Part shown: in pieces, positions 34,346 to 46,699 of the stretch
Layout: the number at the start of each line of letters is the position of its first letter
Position numbering within the stretch: the stretch's first letter is position 1
NCBI RefSeq assembly: GCF_030704535.1
Contig: NC_081808.1
Span: 20,758,501 to 20,822,500 of the forward strand
DNA length: 64,000 nt
Direction of reading: 5' to 3'
From: Vitis vinifera
Lineage: Eukaryota > Streptophyta > Magnoliopsida > Vitales > Vitaceae
Notes under the pieces: model-generated
Told to the model about the DNA's origin: nothing
Databases searched by the model: none
Seen by the model: only the letters and a program-made list of their open reading frames with translations
Program-made: the position numbers and the translations under genes

Positions 34346-35032
34346 ACAATGCTCAAACACCTCCTAGTGTTTCCAAATCATCTGCATTGACTAGATGGCA
34401 AAATCAAGCCCAAGTACTGAAACCTTGCTAGCAAAAAATGAAAGAATTAGTGTTAGCAACTACTTATCAGACTCGACATCCCTTCAACATTGTCACTATA
34501 GGTACAAGTGTTCCAACGCGGGGGTTGTTGTCCACTATCTCATATAAGTTTATGTCCTCTCTTGTCAGGTAAAGATATGTATGGGTTAATCACCACATAC
34601 CACCCCATACGTGCTTGAATCACCAAAAATGGTCTCCACCACATAATATAATGGTCAAACGTAAAAGTATGTTAATCTTGTATAAGGAAACTTTCCAAGT
34701 TTAAGGCAAAAAAATTAATTAAAGTCTTTATTTAATAATAAGATCATGACCTATCTAAAATAGACTTTATTCTTATAATGTTAGGATACCTTACATAAGA
34801 TAAATGTAGTAAATTAAATATCACTATATTTTTGCTAAACTTACCTTTTGCCTCAAATGTTTATTGATTGATGCATGTTATTTTTATTGTTATAGGAAGC
34901 ATATCTTATAATCCTATCACTCTCATTCTCACAACAAATAAATTAACTAAACCTAACTGTGTGGATTGAAAAAAAAAAAAAAACTGGATTTAGCAATTAC
35001 ATAAGAGAAGCTAAAATGGGTAACTTAAGAAT

Positions 35033-35530
35033 ATGCTTCTAATATTCACAATAAGGTGTAAGTGGGTCTACAAGAGAAAAAAAAGAGTAGATAAAAACAT
35101 TGAGACATATAAAGCTAGGCTTACAACTAAAGATTATAGTCAAAAACCCGGTTTCAACTATGAGGAAACCTTTTCATCGATAGTCATATTCAAATCCATT
35201 GAAGTTCTCTTATCCATTACAACATATCTTGATTATAAGATACGACAAATGGATATCAAGATAAGGATCTTGAATGACTATGTTAACAAAAGTATTTATA
35301 TGATATAATAGGACGATTTCATAACAAAGGGCTAAGAGTATCTAATATACGTACAAGTAACATAAATTCATTTATGAATTAAAGTAAGCATCTTGCTCAC
35401 TGAATAAGCGTTTTGATTAGGCAATCAAGACCCTTGATTTTGATGAAAACGAGGATGAGTTTTGTGTGTACAAGAATACACAAAAAATCATGGTAGTGTT
35501 TTTTATCTTGTTTATTGATAGCTAATTAGA
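35033..35530 (+). pseudogene. Copia reverse-transcriptase fossil
   Basis: The plus strand reads RCKWVYKRKKRVDKNIETYKARL, KDYSQKPGFNYEETFSSI, YLDYKIRQMDIKIRILNDYV at 35049-35300. After frame changes it reads QAIKTLDFDENEDEFCVYKN and MVVFFILFID to about 35520, the expected RT palm order in Copia. No LTRs, integrase or RNase H around it. Diverged from the other Copia copies in this window. Confidence 0.8.
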
Positions 35531-37039
35531 GCCACAATTTGTGCTCCAATAACACATATGGGAATGAATTATGCAAATATAAAGACTTTACTCACCCAAC
35601 TTAACTTGAATGGTTGATAATCTTAACCATGAATTTAACATATATCTTGAACTAAATCTCCGGATTAAATGATGAAAATGGTACAAGTTGAAGGAGTCAT
35701 TTTCAGTCATGGTATAAAATGAACTAAATATACTTAAAAAGAGCTCCAAGAGTGTGAAACATGATGAGAGCTTTGACAAATGAAAATGAAGAAATTCATA
35801 GCATGAAAGATGTTAAATGAGGGTTATGTAAAGTGTTGGAGAGAAAGAAAACATGAAAAAAAAAAAAAAGGTTACAAGTCATAGCTTGAAGTTTGAACAT
35901 GTGAATTAGAACTCAAAATTTAACAACAATGTACTCCGACTTTGAGGTGAAATATGGAGCACTTCTTGATATCATTTTTGGGTGTGCTATATATTGTTTT
36001 GAAGCTTGAGAAGGCAAGAGTCCAATGCTTCAAATTGTGTGCAAATTGAAGTTGAAACAAGGAGTATATGTGCATTTGAAGCAAGCTACTCAGAGAATAA
36101 TAATGAGTTCAAAATGGTTTTTGGTCATTTAAAACTTAAAGGAATACAAAAATACTTCTGTCATAAACTGAGTTTGAATCCCTCCTACCTATTTCAAACA
36201 AAAGACACGTTTCAAATCTGAGAACATGACGAAATGACATGGTTGGTTGTTGAGTTCAAAATTCACAGTGAATTTTGAATTCACCTTCTTGATTTCAAAT
36301 TGAGCACTTTTCCCCAACATGGCCTTAGGGTTTTCTTGGACTTTCCTTACTGTGGGCTTTAGGTGACACTCAACAGCCGGGGGTGGATATTCATTGTCCG
36401 AACGAAGCTACTGTTGGGGCCACCGGATCTACACACTCATTGTTTTCCCAACGGTTAAGCTCATACCTTTTTTCCCCAAAGCTTAGATGTTAATTTCTTC
36501 ATAATAACATCACCTACCAGCAGCAGCAGCAGGAGCCGACAAACTTTGATGGAGTAAGAAGAAGGGCACTTTACTGATACAGGAGTCCAATCATGGGAAC
36601 TATTTGCAATTCAACTCCCAATGGACTTTATCAGCCATAGTCAGTGATCATGCATATTGTACTCCTGCAAAAGCCACTACAAAATTTACCTAACAAGAAT
36701 TTTGTCACTTTAGTAAGTTACAGCTAGCTGCACTTGAAGTAGGTCAGGACTCAAAGCAACAAGGACATGATGCAGCTAGATTCAACGAACCATTTTCTTA
36801 TGATCCTGAGCGGATAACTATAACCAGTCTTGTGATCTTGTGGTGGGTAAAGCTAAAGAATTGCAAACCACATATTGAAATTTCCATTTGTCTTCTCACT
36901 AAAAAAAGAAAAAAAAAGAGGGGAAAAAAAAAAAACAGTCCTGTTATGCACCCTTTCCTAATGACAACCGGCAGCTTTAGCCGCCATAAGCATAAGATTT
37001 TTTTATTTTTTTCTTAAATTTTTATTCTTGAATCTGCAG
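35531..37039. other. Spacer between RT fossil and second kinase
   Basis: No recognisable gene. A 12-bp palindrome with a 1-nt loop (ttcaaaattcac/gtgaattttgaa) lies at 36255-36279. Poly(A) tracts lie near 35854 and 36901-36935. Short ORFs are probably chance. Confidence 0.5.
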
Positions 37040-38005
37040 TATTCATCTTAGTGCTGATCATGATGTATTATAATAATTGGTTCAGCGGGGCCAGAGTTAA
37101 TCTGGAATCCAAGTTTTTGACACTCAATGAATAGATCCCTTCGGAAAATTGAAAGAGAGAAGCCCACTAGGTTTTCCTCTAAGTAGCTTAAAGGAAGGAC
37201 CAATAACTTCAGCTACTTGCTGGGATCAGGTGGGTTTGTGGCAGTTTATAAAGGGAGATTTGCTGATGGCACACCGGTGGCAGTAAAGGTTCCTAGAGCT
37301 AGGGAGCTACGCTAAGAGAATCGAGGAACATTTCATGGCAGAAGTGAGTACCATTGGAAGTGTCCATCATCTCAACCTGGTTCAGATCCATGGCTTCTGC
37401 TTCCACAGATTTGAGAGCTCTGGTGTGAGTATATGGATCATGGCACGCTTGACAACCATCTGTTTCAAGTAAACCAGTTGGAATTCGGGAAGTTTCACGA
37501 GATTTCTGTTGGCACAACCAAAGCCATTGCGTATTTGCACAAAGAAATGCCAACAGAGAACCACTATGATATAAAGCCCGGAAACGTTCTCTTGGACTCC
37601 AACTTCACCCCTAAAGTAGCTGACTTGGGCTTGGCCAAGCTTTGCAACAGAGACATCACCCATATGACCTTGACAGGAGGAAGAGGAACACCTGGGTATG
37701 CCGCCGCATCCGAACTGTAGCTGCCCTTCCCTATAACCCTTAATGTGAATGTTACAGAGGGTCAAGGGTGATTCCTAATATTGGTTTGGAATAAATTAGC
37801 GAGTGATGATATGGATGAACTTATGGTTGTCTGTGGTATTGAGGAGAACAGATCCAAGGTAGAGAACATGGCAAAGGTAGCTCTATGGTGTGTTCAGTAC
37901 AAGCCAAAAGCAAGGCCTTCAGTGACCGTGGAGCTGAAAGGGTTGGAGGAAGCCATAAGTATTCCTACACCTTTATCACTACTTCATAGGGGGTTCCACT
38001 GCTGA
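37040..38005 (+). pseudogene. Second LRK10-like receptor kinase copy, heavily degraded
   Basis: Same layout as 32120-33186: acceptor tctgcag, membrane segment FILVLIMMYYNNW, then kinase. Lesions relative to the first copy: a 2-nt loss just before the in-register ATG, a TAG in place of Gln (SSK*LK, about 37183), frameshifts around 37300 and 37420, and loss of bases in the catalytic loop (NHYDIKPGN). An internal deletion also removes the segment after LPFPIT (THKCDVYS...GRRRN in the paralogue), joining directly to LNVNVTEG at about 37735. Conserved: GSGGFVAVYKG, ADLGLAK (DFG changed to DLG), GRGTPGYA, VALWCVQYKPKARPS. The original tandem duplication is about 4.9 kb apart. No function expected. 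Confidence 0.87.
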
Positions 38006-39554
38006 TATCCCCACCACCTATACCACAGGGACAACCTCCAGCTTTGATTCGGGTTCCCCTCAAAACAAGTGAGGTTAGTATATACCGAGCCTGGACATGA
38101 TGTATAGAAGAATATAGCTAGAATATAGATTAGAACTAGACATCAGTGCAGAAATATGGGCGGTTTAGATGTTCTAAACACTAGTGAAAATGAAATGTGA
38201 ATGATTCTGAAACTTCTGTTCCCCTTAGAATTCTATATCTAATGAAAATGGAAAAAATATAATTTGGAATCTCCACCTAGGACGCCATAACCCATTTTGT
38301 TTTTGCTAGTGGAACCTTCCTAAAAGGATGAATCTGTCATCCATCCCTAGTAAAACCTAATAAAACTTTCACATATTTTATAACATAAAGAAGATGATCG
38401 ATCTGACCCATTGTCTAAATTTAATGCGTACAGACGCTGTCGTCTTCTTTTCTCGAAAGTAACACAAAGAACAACTCTACTCCTAGACACATACCTTTCC
38501 TTTTGCTTTGCCTAGTTTGCTTGTTACAGATTTGAAAAAGTAGTTGATGTACAAAGGAAGACACTCACGTTAAAAAGAAAACATTCTTTAACAGCCAAAC
38601 ATTGGCACGAAAATAGGTTTGAGAACAATTTGACGAGTTAAAATGGATATTTTATTAATTAAGCACATAAAAAAATAATATTAAATTAATTAAAAAGATC
38701 AGTGGAATTGGTTATAAGCACATGCTTCAACTGCTATTTCTTCTTTTCTTTTTTTTTTCCTAAGGAAAATTGTCAGACTATTCTGGCTTCTGAAGATCAA
38801 ATAGATGAAATGATTGCTAAAAAACAAAGCCTATATTTGCACAGGTGGGTAGCGTTTGGAGGCAAAAGTAATTAAAAGGGAAACAGAAAGGAGAGGAGGA
38901 GCAGAACCTAACCTAACTCAACCAGAACGCCATAAAGAAACTGACACAAAGTGTAGTGGTGGAGCTCCTATAACTGAAAGAATAAACTGGGCCATTAAAA
39001 AGACAAATCGGGCTTTCAAAATGGGCGAAGTTGATCACAAGTCACATATGAAACACCAAACTTTGCAGCCTTGTTGGTTGATACAGAAGCGGACAAACCA
39101 TTTTCTGGAACGGCAAAGTAGCAGCTAGCGGTGTTTGTTGTGGTGTGGCAAACACAATTGCTTCCACAGGCGGTCTGCTACTTTCTCACAAGCAAATAGG
39201 GGTTCACAGCAGCAACATATTGGGATTGGGCCTTCGCAGCTGTGCTGAAGAACCCATTAGGAAGGATGCCCACGACTGGGACCACCACATCAATGATGCC
39301 TACAACTGCATGCACATTGTGGTGCAGTAGATTCCTACATGTGTGGCCTTACCCTACTACCCCAACTTCACACGCCCTATGATCTGCCCTAATGCCATAA
39401 CAAACCCTACAAGTCTTTTCAAAAACTTTGGCTCTGCCATGACCTTGAAGGAAATCTAGTTGGGATGCTGAATTATTGCATTTTGGTCTCTCTCTCTCTC
39501 TCTCTCTCCCTTCTCCTCCCTCCCACACCCCACCCCCCACCACCCACCACACAC

Positions 39555-39593
<39 letters not shown>

Positions 39594-42500
39594 GTGAGTT
39601 CCTCTTCATGCATACTCTTCCCGCTACTAAAATTTCCATAGCCTATCTATCTGGGCTTTATGTTTGTTAATGAAAATCCACAAAGAGAAGAGCAAGGGAG
39701 AGAATTTGAGCTGGGACTCAGCTGTCCGCGGCAAAGACAATTGGAACATGATACTGGCGAAGTTGTAAGGTCGTGTAGCCCCCTTATCAATAAGCGACAA
39801 GTCATAGAGGAGGTAGCCACAAACTTGAGGTGATCATCTGCCCTCCTGTAATTTGGTTTTAAAGGGTAGTATCTGCATGTTTTAACTTGAATGAAATCAC
39901 CATCAAGTCCCTATATATGCAAATTAGAGAGGCTTATTTCATCATATTAGATGCTTGAATGTTCTGGAGTTTCAAAATCCACATGGATTTTACCGAGTTA
40001 TAACAAAAAATGCAATAATTAATGAGTAACAAGATCTTAAGAAGAAGAGCAATAATCTATTTTTAATTATCTTTGGGCTAACTAGCTTTAATAGTTGAAG
40101 TTCATTTTGGAAATAAAGGAAAGGAATAAATGAATGGATTTCAGTAGGAAAGCAGTAGCAGCCTGCAGAGGTGGTTTAACTAGGGAACATTTTACTGTTG
40201 GATTCATTGCTCGAGGAAATTTGAGAATCTAGGATAGTGGAAGTTATCAAAGCATATATGGACATAGGGCTGTCTTCATCATCAGCATCTCTGATAAAGA
40301 TAGACTAGTGCTAGCATCGGGAAAGGGAGATGATCCCCGCATCTCATTTCTCCCCAGGTCCCATTTGTTACCATGGAAAGCTTTTCCCAGGAGAGAAACA
40401 TATATAAGACAAAATTCGGATAGTTGCCAGCTTGGTCATGTATCCATACATTTACTTCTAATAATTCAAGCTGTACAAATGGGATGGAAACAAATTCCAC
40501 CAAATTTATTGCAGAAAGACTTTTCTCTAGATTTTAACATGCACACAAGATATAAGGATTTAGAAGAATCTTCCCATGAAGCATATTAGTGTTTTATCTG
40601 TCATCAGAGATCTAAAATACAGCTAGGCTATTTAGCCAGCCAACAGGAACCTCGGCCAAGAAATGACTAGCATAGAAGTAAAAGGAGCTAATGGTGACGT
40701 AGATAAACAACCAGTTGTGGCCAGCGAATGAGAAACATTTGACTAACAATTCACAGATGGAACCTTGTACCAACCACTTCGTTTCTCAATAAAAAAATGA
40801 AAACACAATCCAAAATTGTACTTGATTCATTGAGCAATGGCATTGAATCAAAATGAGATTAGCAGCTTATGTAGGATGTGAGGCATGAAGGTATTATCAA
40901 AATCATTGTTTGTATTAGAGTTTATGAGGCATCCTTATGTATGGATTAGGGGCATTGACAAGTAACAACTAAACCACAGAAAAAATACAATTTAACTTCA
41001 AACAACATAGGCAAAGGGCTATATTCTTTGCATAGAAAACCAGAAAATAAACATTTTAGCTCTGCACTGGTTGAATGTTGGAAACAGTACTACTGTGTGG
41101 ATGTCAAATTCTATATATAAGCATTTAATACTGAGATTATTCTGACATGGAACATGTATAGAATTAAATATCCATCTAAGACTCCCCATTCTCACAGACC
41201 CAACACATACTGAAATGGTCACACTGAGCCACTGAGCATTCACATATATGGATCAAGAACATGAACATGAACATGAACTTGAACATTGTTTTGATTTATC
41301 ATATCCTCCCACCTTTTAGCTCTATTCTACAAGAAGGTGGAGGCTCTCCTAAGTGGTCCTTTCTATGCATATCACTTAACTAACAACATGATCAATGATG
41401 GTGAATGGTTCAGGCAAATTATATTGGAGGTCTGATTTTCATCTCATACCCAGGTAACATCACTTTTTTTTCCCCAAGTACTACAAAACAATTGCCTCTT
41501 AGGTCCACATATACTGCATCAATTAGTTATTTCATTTCATAATCACAACAAGACAAATAAGATGATGAATTAAGCACACAGCACTATCATAACAATGAGC
41601 ATACTGCACATTTAAACTCTAACCTTTCCGGAGTGGGATTTACTACGTTTCCCTTTCTTTTTCCCTTGCTTATTGATTCTCAAGTGCTTAAACTTCTGCG
41701 CTCACCCTTTTTGGTTGGGATATTTGGTGTATCTTACTATCAAAACCATTTTACCTGTTTCGAAGGGCAAAATACACAATTTCTACAATTTTTTTACCAC
41801 TATATTATTTTTTAAAAATGAAAATCTTTTCCTATGAACTTCTCTATATCCTTCTATAATGTAAGATGAAAAAACCTGTGATCTAGTGACACACTGACAG
41901 AAATATAAGATCCCAATCCTGTCATAAACAACATGGCATTTGCATAAATATCATATATGCAATGTATACTTCAAATCCATGACCACTTTTCCATGTGGAA
42001 CAAGGGCATATTGCTTATTCTATCACTCATGCTTCTATATTGTCATTTCATTAAACAAACACCTGTTTCCAAATCTTTGCTCCAGAAAATATGTTATACC
42101 TTTTGATTTAATTTTGCCTTGTTTATGTACAATAGGAATTATAGTCAGGAAAAATAATAATAAGACATAAAAATTGGTGGTACATTAACTTTCCAAACCC
42201 TAATTACCTATCAAAAAAAAAATTAACTTTCCAAACCCTAATGTAACACTTTATCCAATTAACAGGCTTAATGAAATTTGTTTCCGATTCTTCACCCAAA
42301 ATAAGTGTGTATGCTATATATTTTCTCCATTGGCTTGGGACTCAAATAGCCTTACTCCTTTCCTGAATAACTTACTTAATTTTTTAGGCAATGGTTGATT
42401 TAGATTAGCTTCTGGAGTCTGGACCAGATTGAATTTGACATTTATATTAACATAACATTAAAGTGACTTAAAATCCAAAAAACAGAAGTTTGGCCAGATG

Positions 42501-44054
42501 AGGATAATTAGGGTTTAATAACATGTTAAATCACACTCTTGTAGTCCAAACATGTTTGGCCTTTGGTTATATTTTGAAGAATTGCCTTAATATAGTGAAT
42601 ATTTCATTATAATGTTAATGCTTGTTGTATGACTGCTATTTGTTTCTGATAATTAAATGATTCTGGAATGATTAAATGATTTCATTTCTGTAATGATTGT
42701 ATGTGTGTGTGTAAGATCAGGTAAAAGATTAAACTATTCTTTTTTAATTTCATTTTTATGTTCATACAACTTAATTCCATCTCCTATGTATCCCTCTACT
42801 GTATACAGTTCATTTGCTTTTCATTATTAGTTTATTTCTCATTTCCCATTTCCCATATCCACTCAGGCCTTGGGCATCTTTGCTAATGATAGATCCTTTG
42901 CCTAAAAATACTCTGAACTAGAATGAAGCTGCCTGCAGAAGATGACTACTCCATTCCAGTGTAGTTTTAGCATGCAATGGCATAATTTGTTAGTCAGGTC
43001 AGTGCTCTAAGCATTTATCCTAAGTGGGTTGACAATTATGTTTAAACTTTTACTAGCTTCCACTAACCCATAAATTGTCACATATCTATTGTTCCTCAAA
43101 CAGAGAAAAAAACAACTCACCTTGAAGGTAGAGGTTCTGTTTTCTATATATATTACTACTACTTGTTGAATAAAATGTCTCATTTGAAAAACATAGGAAA
43201 AAGAAAAAGCTCATATAATGGGAACATATAAATATACCATGTTAGCACCTCCAACAAGACAGAAAAACAAGAAACCATTTTCATTTTCATATCAGAAGAG
43301 GTTTTTGTATTGGGAAGTGAGAAATCAATAACTGTGGAGTCCATTAATATATCACAGATGAAAGAACAGGTGATGGGTCAGACAGTTTCGTAAACTAAGG
43401 ACAGCTTTGGTTGCACCCACATGTACCAAGTTTACATTCAGAGGGCAAAAAAGAAGTCTCACATTAGTTATGTATGTATATGTACATGTACATACACGTA
43501 GCCTAATGATATACATGTATATATATGTAAATACATGCATGATATACACAATACCGACTTAGAGGTGCATTAAACAAAGGCCAGATGGATGCAACATTTC
43601 CAGTTTTATCACGAAGGTCACATCTGTTCATGTCATTTGAGAAACTGATGGGAAAAAAATTGCATATAATAATACCAAAATATGAATAAATATATAAGCA
43701 TTGAGAGAGGGGGAGAGAGACTTTTTTTTTTTTTTTTTCTTTTCGTTTCTTTTCTGGTTTCACTTCACCTTTTGAACCTGAATGCTCATGCATGGCTGGA
43801 CCGCCCATACCGAAATGAAAAGGAGTTCTGTTTGTAGTTTATCCAACCAAAGACGAAAACGATATTCGTCCCATTTCAAAACGGCAAAGTTACGGGTAAA
43901 CGGGGAAAAAGCAGCTTCCAAGTTCAAAACCAACCAGCAAGCGTAATCAAATTCAAACCCACAAGAGAAAAACTATAAACAAATACTACTACGACAAAAG
44001 AGACACTACATGCCATCTGGTTTATACCCAAATAAACAAAGAAAAAAAATCAAG

Positions 44055-44087
<33 letters not shown>

Positions 44088-44318
44088 TAAATAAGCCTTG
44101 AAATGTGAACAAAAACAAACATCATCCACATTTCTTCCTCTCGTTCTCCATTTTTGTTTTTCCTCTTTGTTTTTGTTTCTTTGTTCCTAGTTGAATGGGT
44201 GGGTGTTAAAAATGTACTAGAACAAAATCGCACTATTGCCTTGCAGATAAAAGAGTGAAAGTTGATGAAAGAGAGAGAAAGAATGAGAGAGAGAGAGAGA
44301 GCAGAATGTGGTGTACGT
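38006..44318. other. 6.3-kb intergenic region, no gene recognised
   Basis: No conserved domain or plausible exon chain seen on either strand. It contains (CT)n tracts at about 39487-39509 and 39556-39588, poly(T) at 43722-43738, and (AAT)n at about 44057-44088. A 30-bp direct repeat (attaactttccaaaccctaat) lies near 42184-42242. The segment 39145-39330 is relatively GC-rich and open on the plus strand, but I cannot name it. Confidence 0.5.
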
Positions 44319-45228
44319 TCAAGGTCTTGGGTGTGGGAAGAATTGCGTACCAGCCATGAAGGTGTTAAGGGGAGCTGGGTATAAAGAAGGATCAAGAAAT
44401 GCGGCGGCTGCACCGGCACTGCCACTACCAGTGGTGGCGGCTGTGGCAGTGGAGGTACTGGCGGCTGCTGCGGCACCAGTAATGAGATTAAGCTGCTGAA
44501 GTCCTCCGCCACCGGCGGAGGAACTCTCGCCTCCACCGTAATGACCTTCCGGACCATGATCATAGAGAATTCCCTTGAACACATGTCCTCCAATGTTGAC
44601 AGCCGTCTGGTATGCGTACTGATCGTCAGTCTCGTCAATGGAGCTAACTCTAACACAGCGGAACACTGCGGGAGAGTTCACTTCTGAAGGAAAATTTGCT
44701 ATTTCCAACCCTAAATATAACTCAAGAAAAATGAGTAGATTAGATTGGACAAAAATTGTCGTGGAGAAGAGAAATAGAATTAAATATGAGAAAAAGACTG
44801 CCACCCAAATGTAAGCACACGCTCATACACACATATCCATACACAGAAAGCGTAAAATAGTCTCATCCCTGTCAATCTAATCGTCAGGAATACTAAATAA
44901 CAGTATTTAGAAAAGAATAAAGCAAAAGAAAAGCTGATGGGGGGTTACTATGGAGGTCGATTTCATCACACGCAATTGATATGGTGTTGGTGGGTACTAG
45001 TGAAAGCTTTTTCTCTCTCGAATTCCTCTAGATGCGTCCCTCAATTCTTTATGCAATGAATCAGAGAGTCAATCTTTGTAAGTGTGTCTGTATCTGAGTT
45101 TTAAAAAACAAACAGTACCTGACGTGTGGGTGGGCAAACGAGTGCAGGCGAGAGCGGAAGAGCTTGGATTCTCTCTCTGCCTTTTGGGATTCTCTCCACG
45201 GAGCTGCAGTTGTTGTTGGTGCTGTTGG

Positions 45229-45263
<35 letters not shown>

Positions 45264-45761
45264 AATGACAGTGAGATGTTGTTGCCTCTCTCGCCTTTTA
45301 GCAGCAGGAACCCAAGTGCTCTTGATATGGGTTGGGCACTGAAACCCTCGGCTCTTACAACATGTCCTGCACCGCATGTGAATGCAATCCTTCTTCGCTT
45401 GGTTTCCACAATCTTGGCAACTCATTCCTCCTCCTCCTCCTCCTCCTCCTGCTCCTGCTCCTCCTCCTCCAGCTGCTTGTCTCATCATCAGAAACGCCGA
45501 TCTCGAAGAATCATCAGACAAGTTTATTGAGCTCCTACTTGATCCCACGCCTAAGCTAGGCCCAGATGAATAAAGGTCTTGTGGATGATGTTGGTGGCGT
45601 TGATGGAGTTGCTCTTGCGGTTGATGTTGCCATAGCTCGAAACCCTTGTAGGAGATGTCTTCATTCCTGTAAAAAAAACAGCTTTCAGGAGGAATTTCGT
45701 TTGGTGGGTTGCTGTCTTGGTTGCTTCCTCTCCCTCCACCTAATGGGAAAAACCCAGCCAT
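44319..45761 (-). CDS. SHI-related sequence (SRS/STY) zinc-finger transcription factor
   Basis: Exon 1 45761-45119, intron 45118-44711, exon 2 44710-44319; 344 aa. SHI/STY proteins are plant-specific activators of auxin biosynthesis genes in gynoecium, stamen and leaf development. The start is taken at [10 protein letters not shown], the usual opening of the STY1/SRS1 branch; an upstream in-frame Met at 45845 is possible but unconserved. Features: a poly-Gly tract (about residues 97-112), a RING-like zinc finger with regularly spaced Cys/His ([20 protein letters not shown], about 115-142), a basic stretch (AAKRRERQQ), a poly-Gln/His tract (about 167-185), and in exon 2 the family IGGH domain ([20 protein letters not shown], about 252-271). 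An Ala-rich region and C-terminus TQFFPHPRP follow. The split codon G|GG at the intron joins cleanly. Antisense ORFs over the repeats are shadows. Confidence 0.95.
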
Positions 45762-46154
45762 TTTTCCACCTTGAAACCAGGCCAAAACCTCAATTGAGAC
45801 AGAAAATCCATAGCAGAAGCTCCGGCCTTGAAGATTCAAACCCAAATACGAAATGGGTGGAGAATGATTTGCCTGTGGGTATGCGGGTTAGATAAGTTCT
45901 CCAGTTTTGCGTATCTGGGTATGTATGGGGAGGGAGAAGCAGTGTTGCTGAAATTGTGGTTGTTTCCGAGTGTATGCTGTGGGAGTGTCTACCACCCTCC
46001 TCCTCTCTAAGTCTGAAAAGAGTGTGAGTGGAGAGTTGCTTATTGTTGGGGTTATTGCAGCTTTTGAATTAGGGACACACGTCGGACTTGTTTGGACTGC
46101 GTTGCCTTCAATTCCTTCTCTGTGTTGTAAGCATTAAAGACATAGAATTACAGC

Positions 46155-46340
46155 TCTGCAACGCCGCCATGGCTAAAGCAACAACTCTGCAACCCCAATT
46201 TAAGTTTCCCAACAGCCCCCTCCACTCTCTCTCTTTGCTCTCAGTCTTTTACCACTGAGCAGTGACTCTTGTGTCTGTACAAGAAGGGAGAACCTCTTCA
46301 CTCTCTTTCTCTCTCTCTCTCGCTCTCTCTCTTGCTTTGC
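46155..46340 (-). promoter_or_regulatory. Candidate SRS promoter elements: GCC box and CT/GA tract
   Basis: A GCCGCC core lies at 46163-46168, and a CT-rich run (GA-rich on the gene strand) at about 46291-46332, 400-580 bp upstream of the SRS start codon. A GCC-box-like element is reported as important for SHI/STY promoters, and GA repeats can bind BPC proteins. Both statements are recalled knowledge; assignment here is inference from position and motif only. Confidence 0.35.
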
Positions 46341-46699
46341 CTTGCCCGTGGATCTCACGATCTCACCATCTTCAATCTCAACCCCAATCATCTACCGCTC
46401 ATTACATCTCGCCTCATCCAACGCTCTACCATCGGCCACGTGTCACCGCACCAGCTTTTGCCTCCTCCGTTTCTTTGCACCGGAAAACCCGCTACTTTTT
46501 TGTGACCCCTACCCTTTAATCCTGATTTTTTTATTTCTAATTTCCTCCTCCTCATTTACATACAATTATCCCTCCCCCAACCTTTTCCACTTTTTTTATT
46601 TTTATATACTTGTTAAAATGGAAAAAATTAAACTTGTATTACCACGTAGACACCTTTATAAAATAACTCCACCCTCTTTTTTTGGGGTCTTATTTTATC

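Noticed and set aside
36155..36185. gagtttgaatccctcct, resembling a tRNA T-loop.
   Set aside because: No acceptor stem, D-arm or anticodon arm can be folded around it.
39349..39670. ORFs with Arg-Glu or Leu-Ser repeats.
   Set aside because: They are simply (CT)n/(GA)n microsatellites read as protein.
44087..44656. Minus-strand ORF overlapping SRS exon 2 in another frame.
   Set aside because: It is a frame shadow of the Ala/Gly-rich SRS exon, which itself carries the conserved IGGH domain.
45126..45573. Several plus-strand ORFs rich in Leu, Ser, Cys or Pro.
   Set aside because: They are translations of the CAG/GGT codon repeats on the wrong strand.
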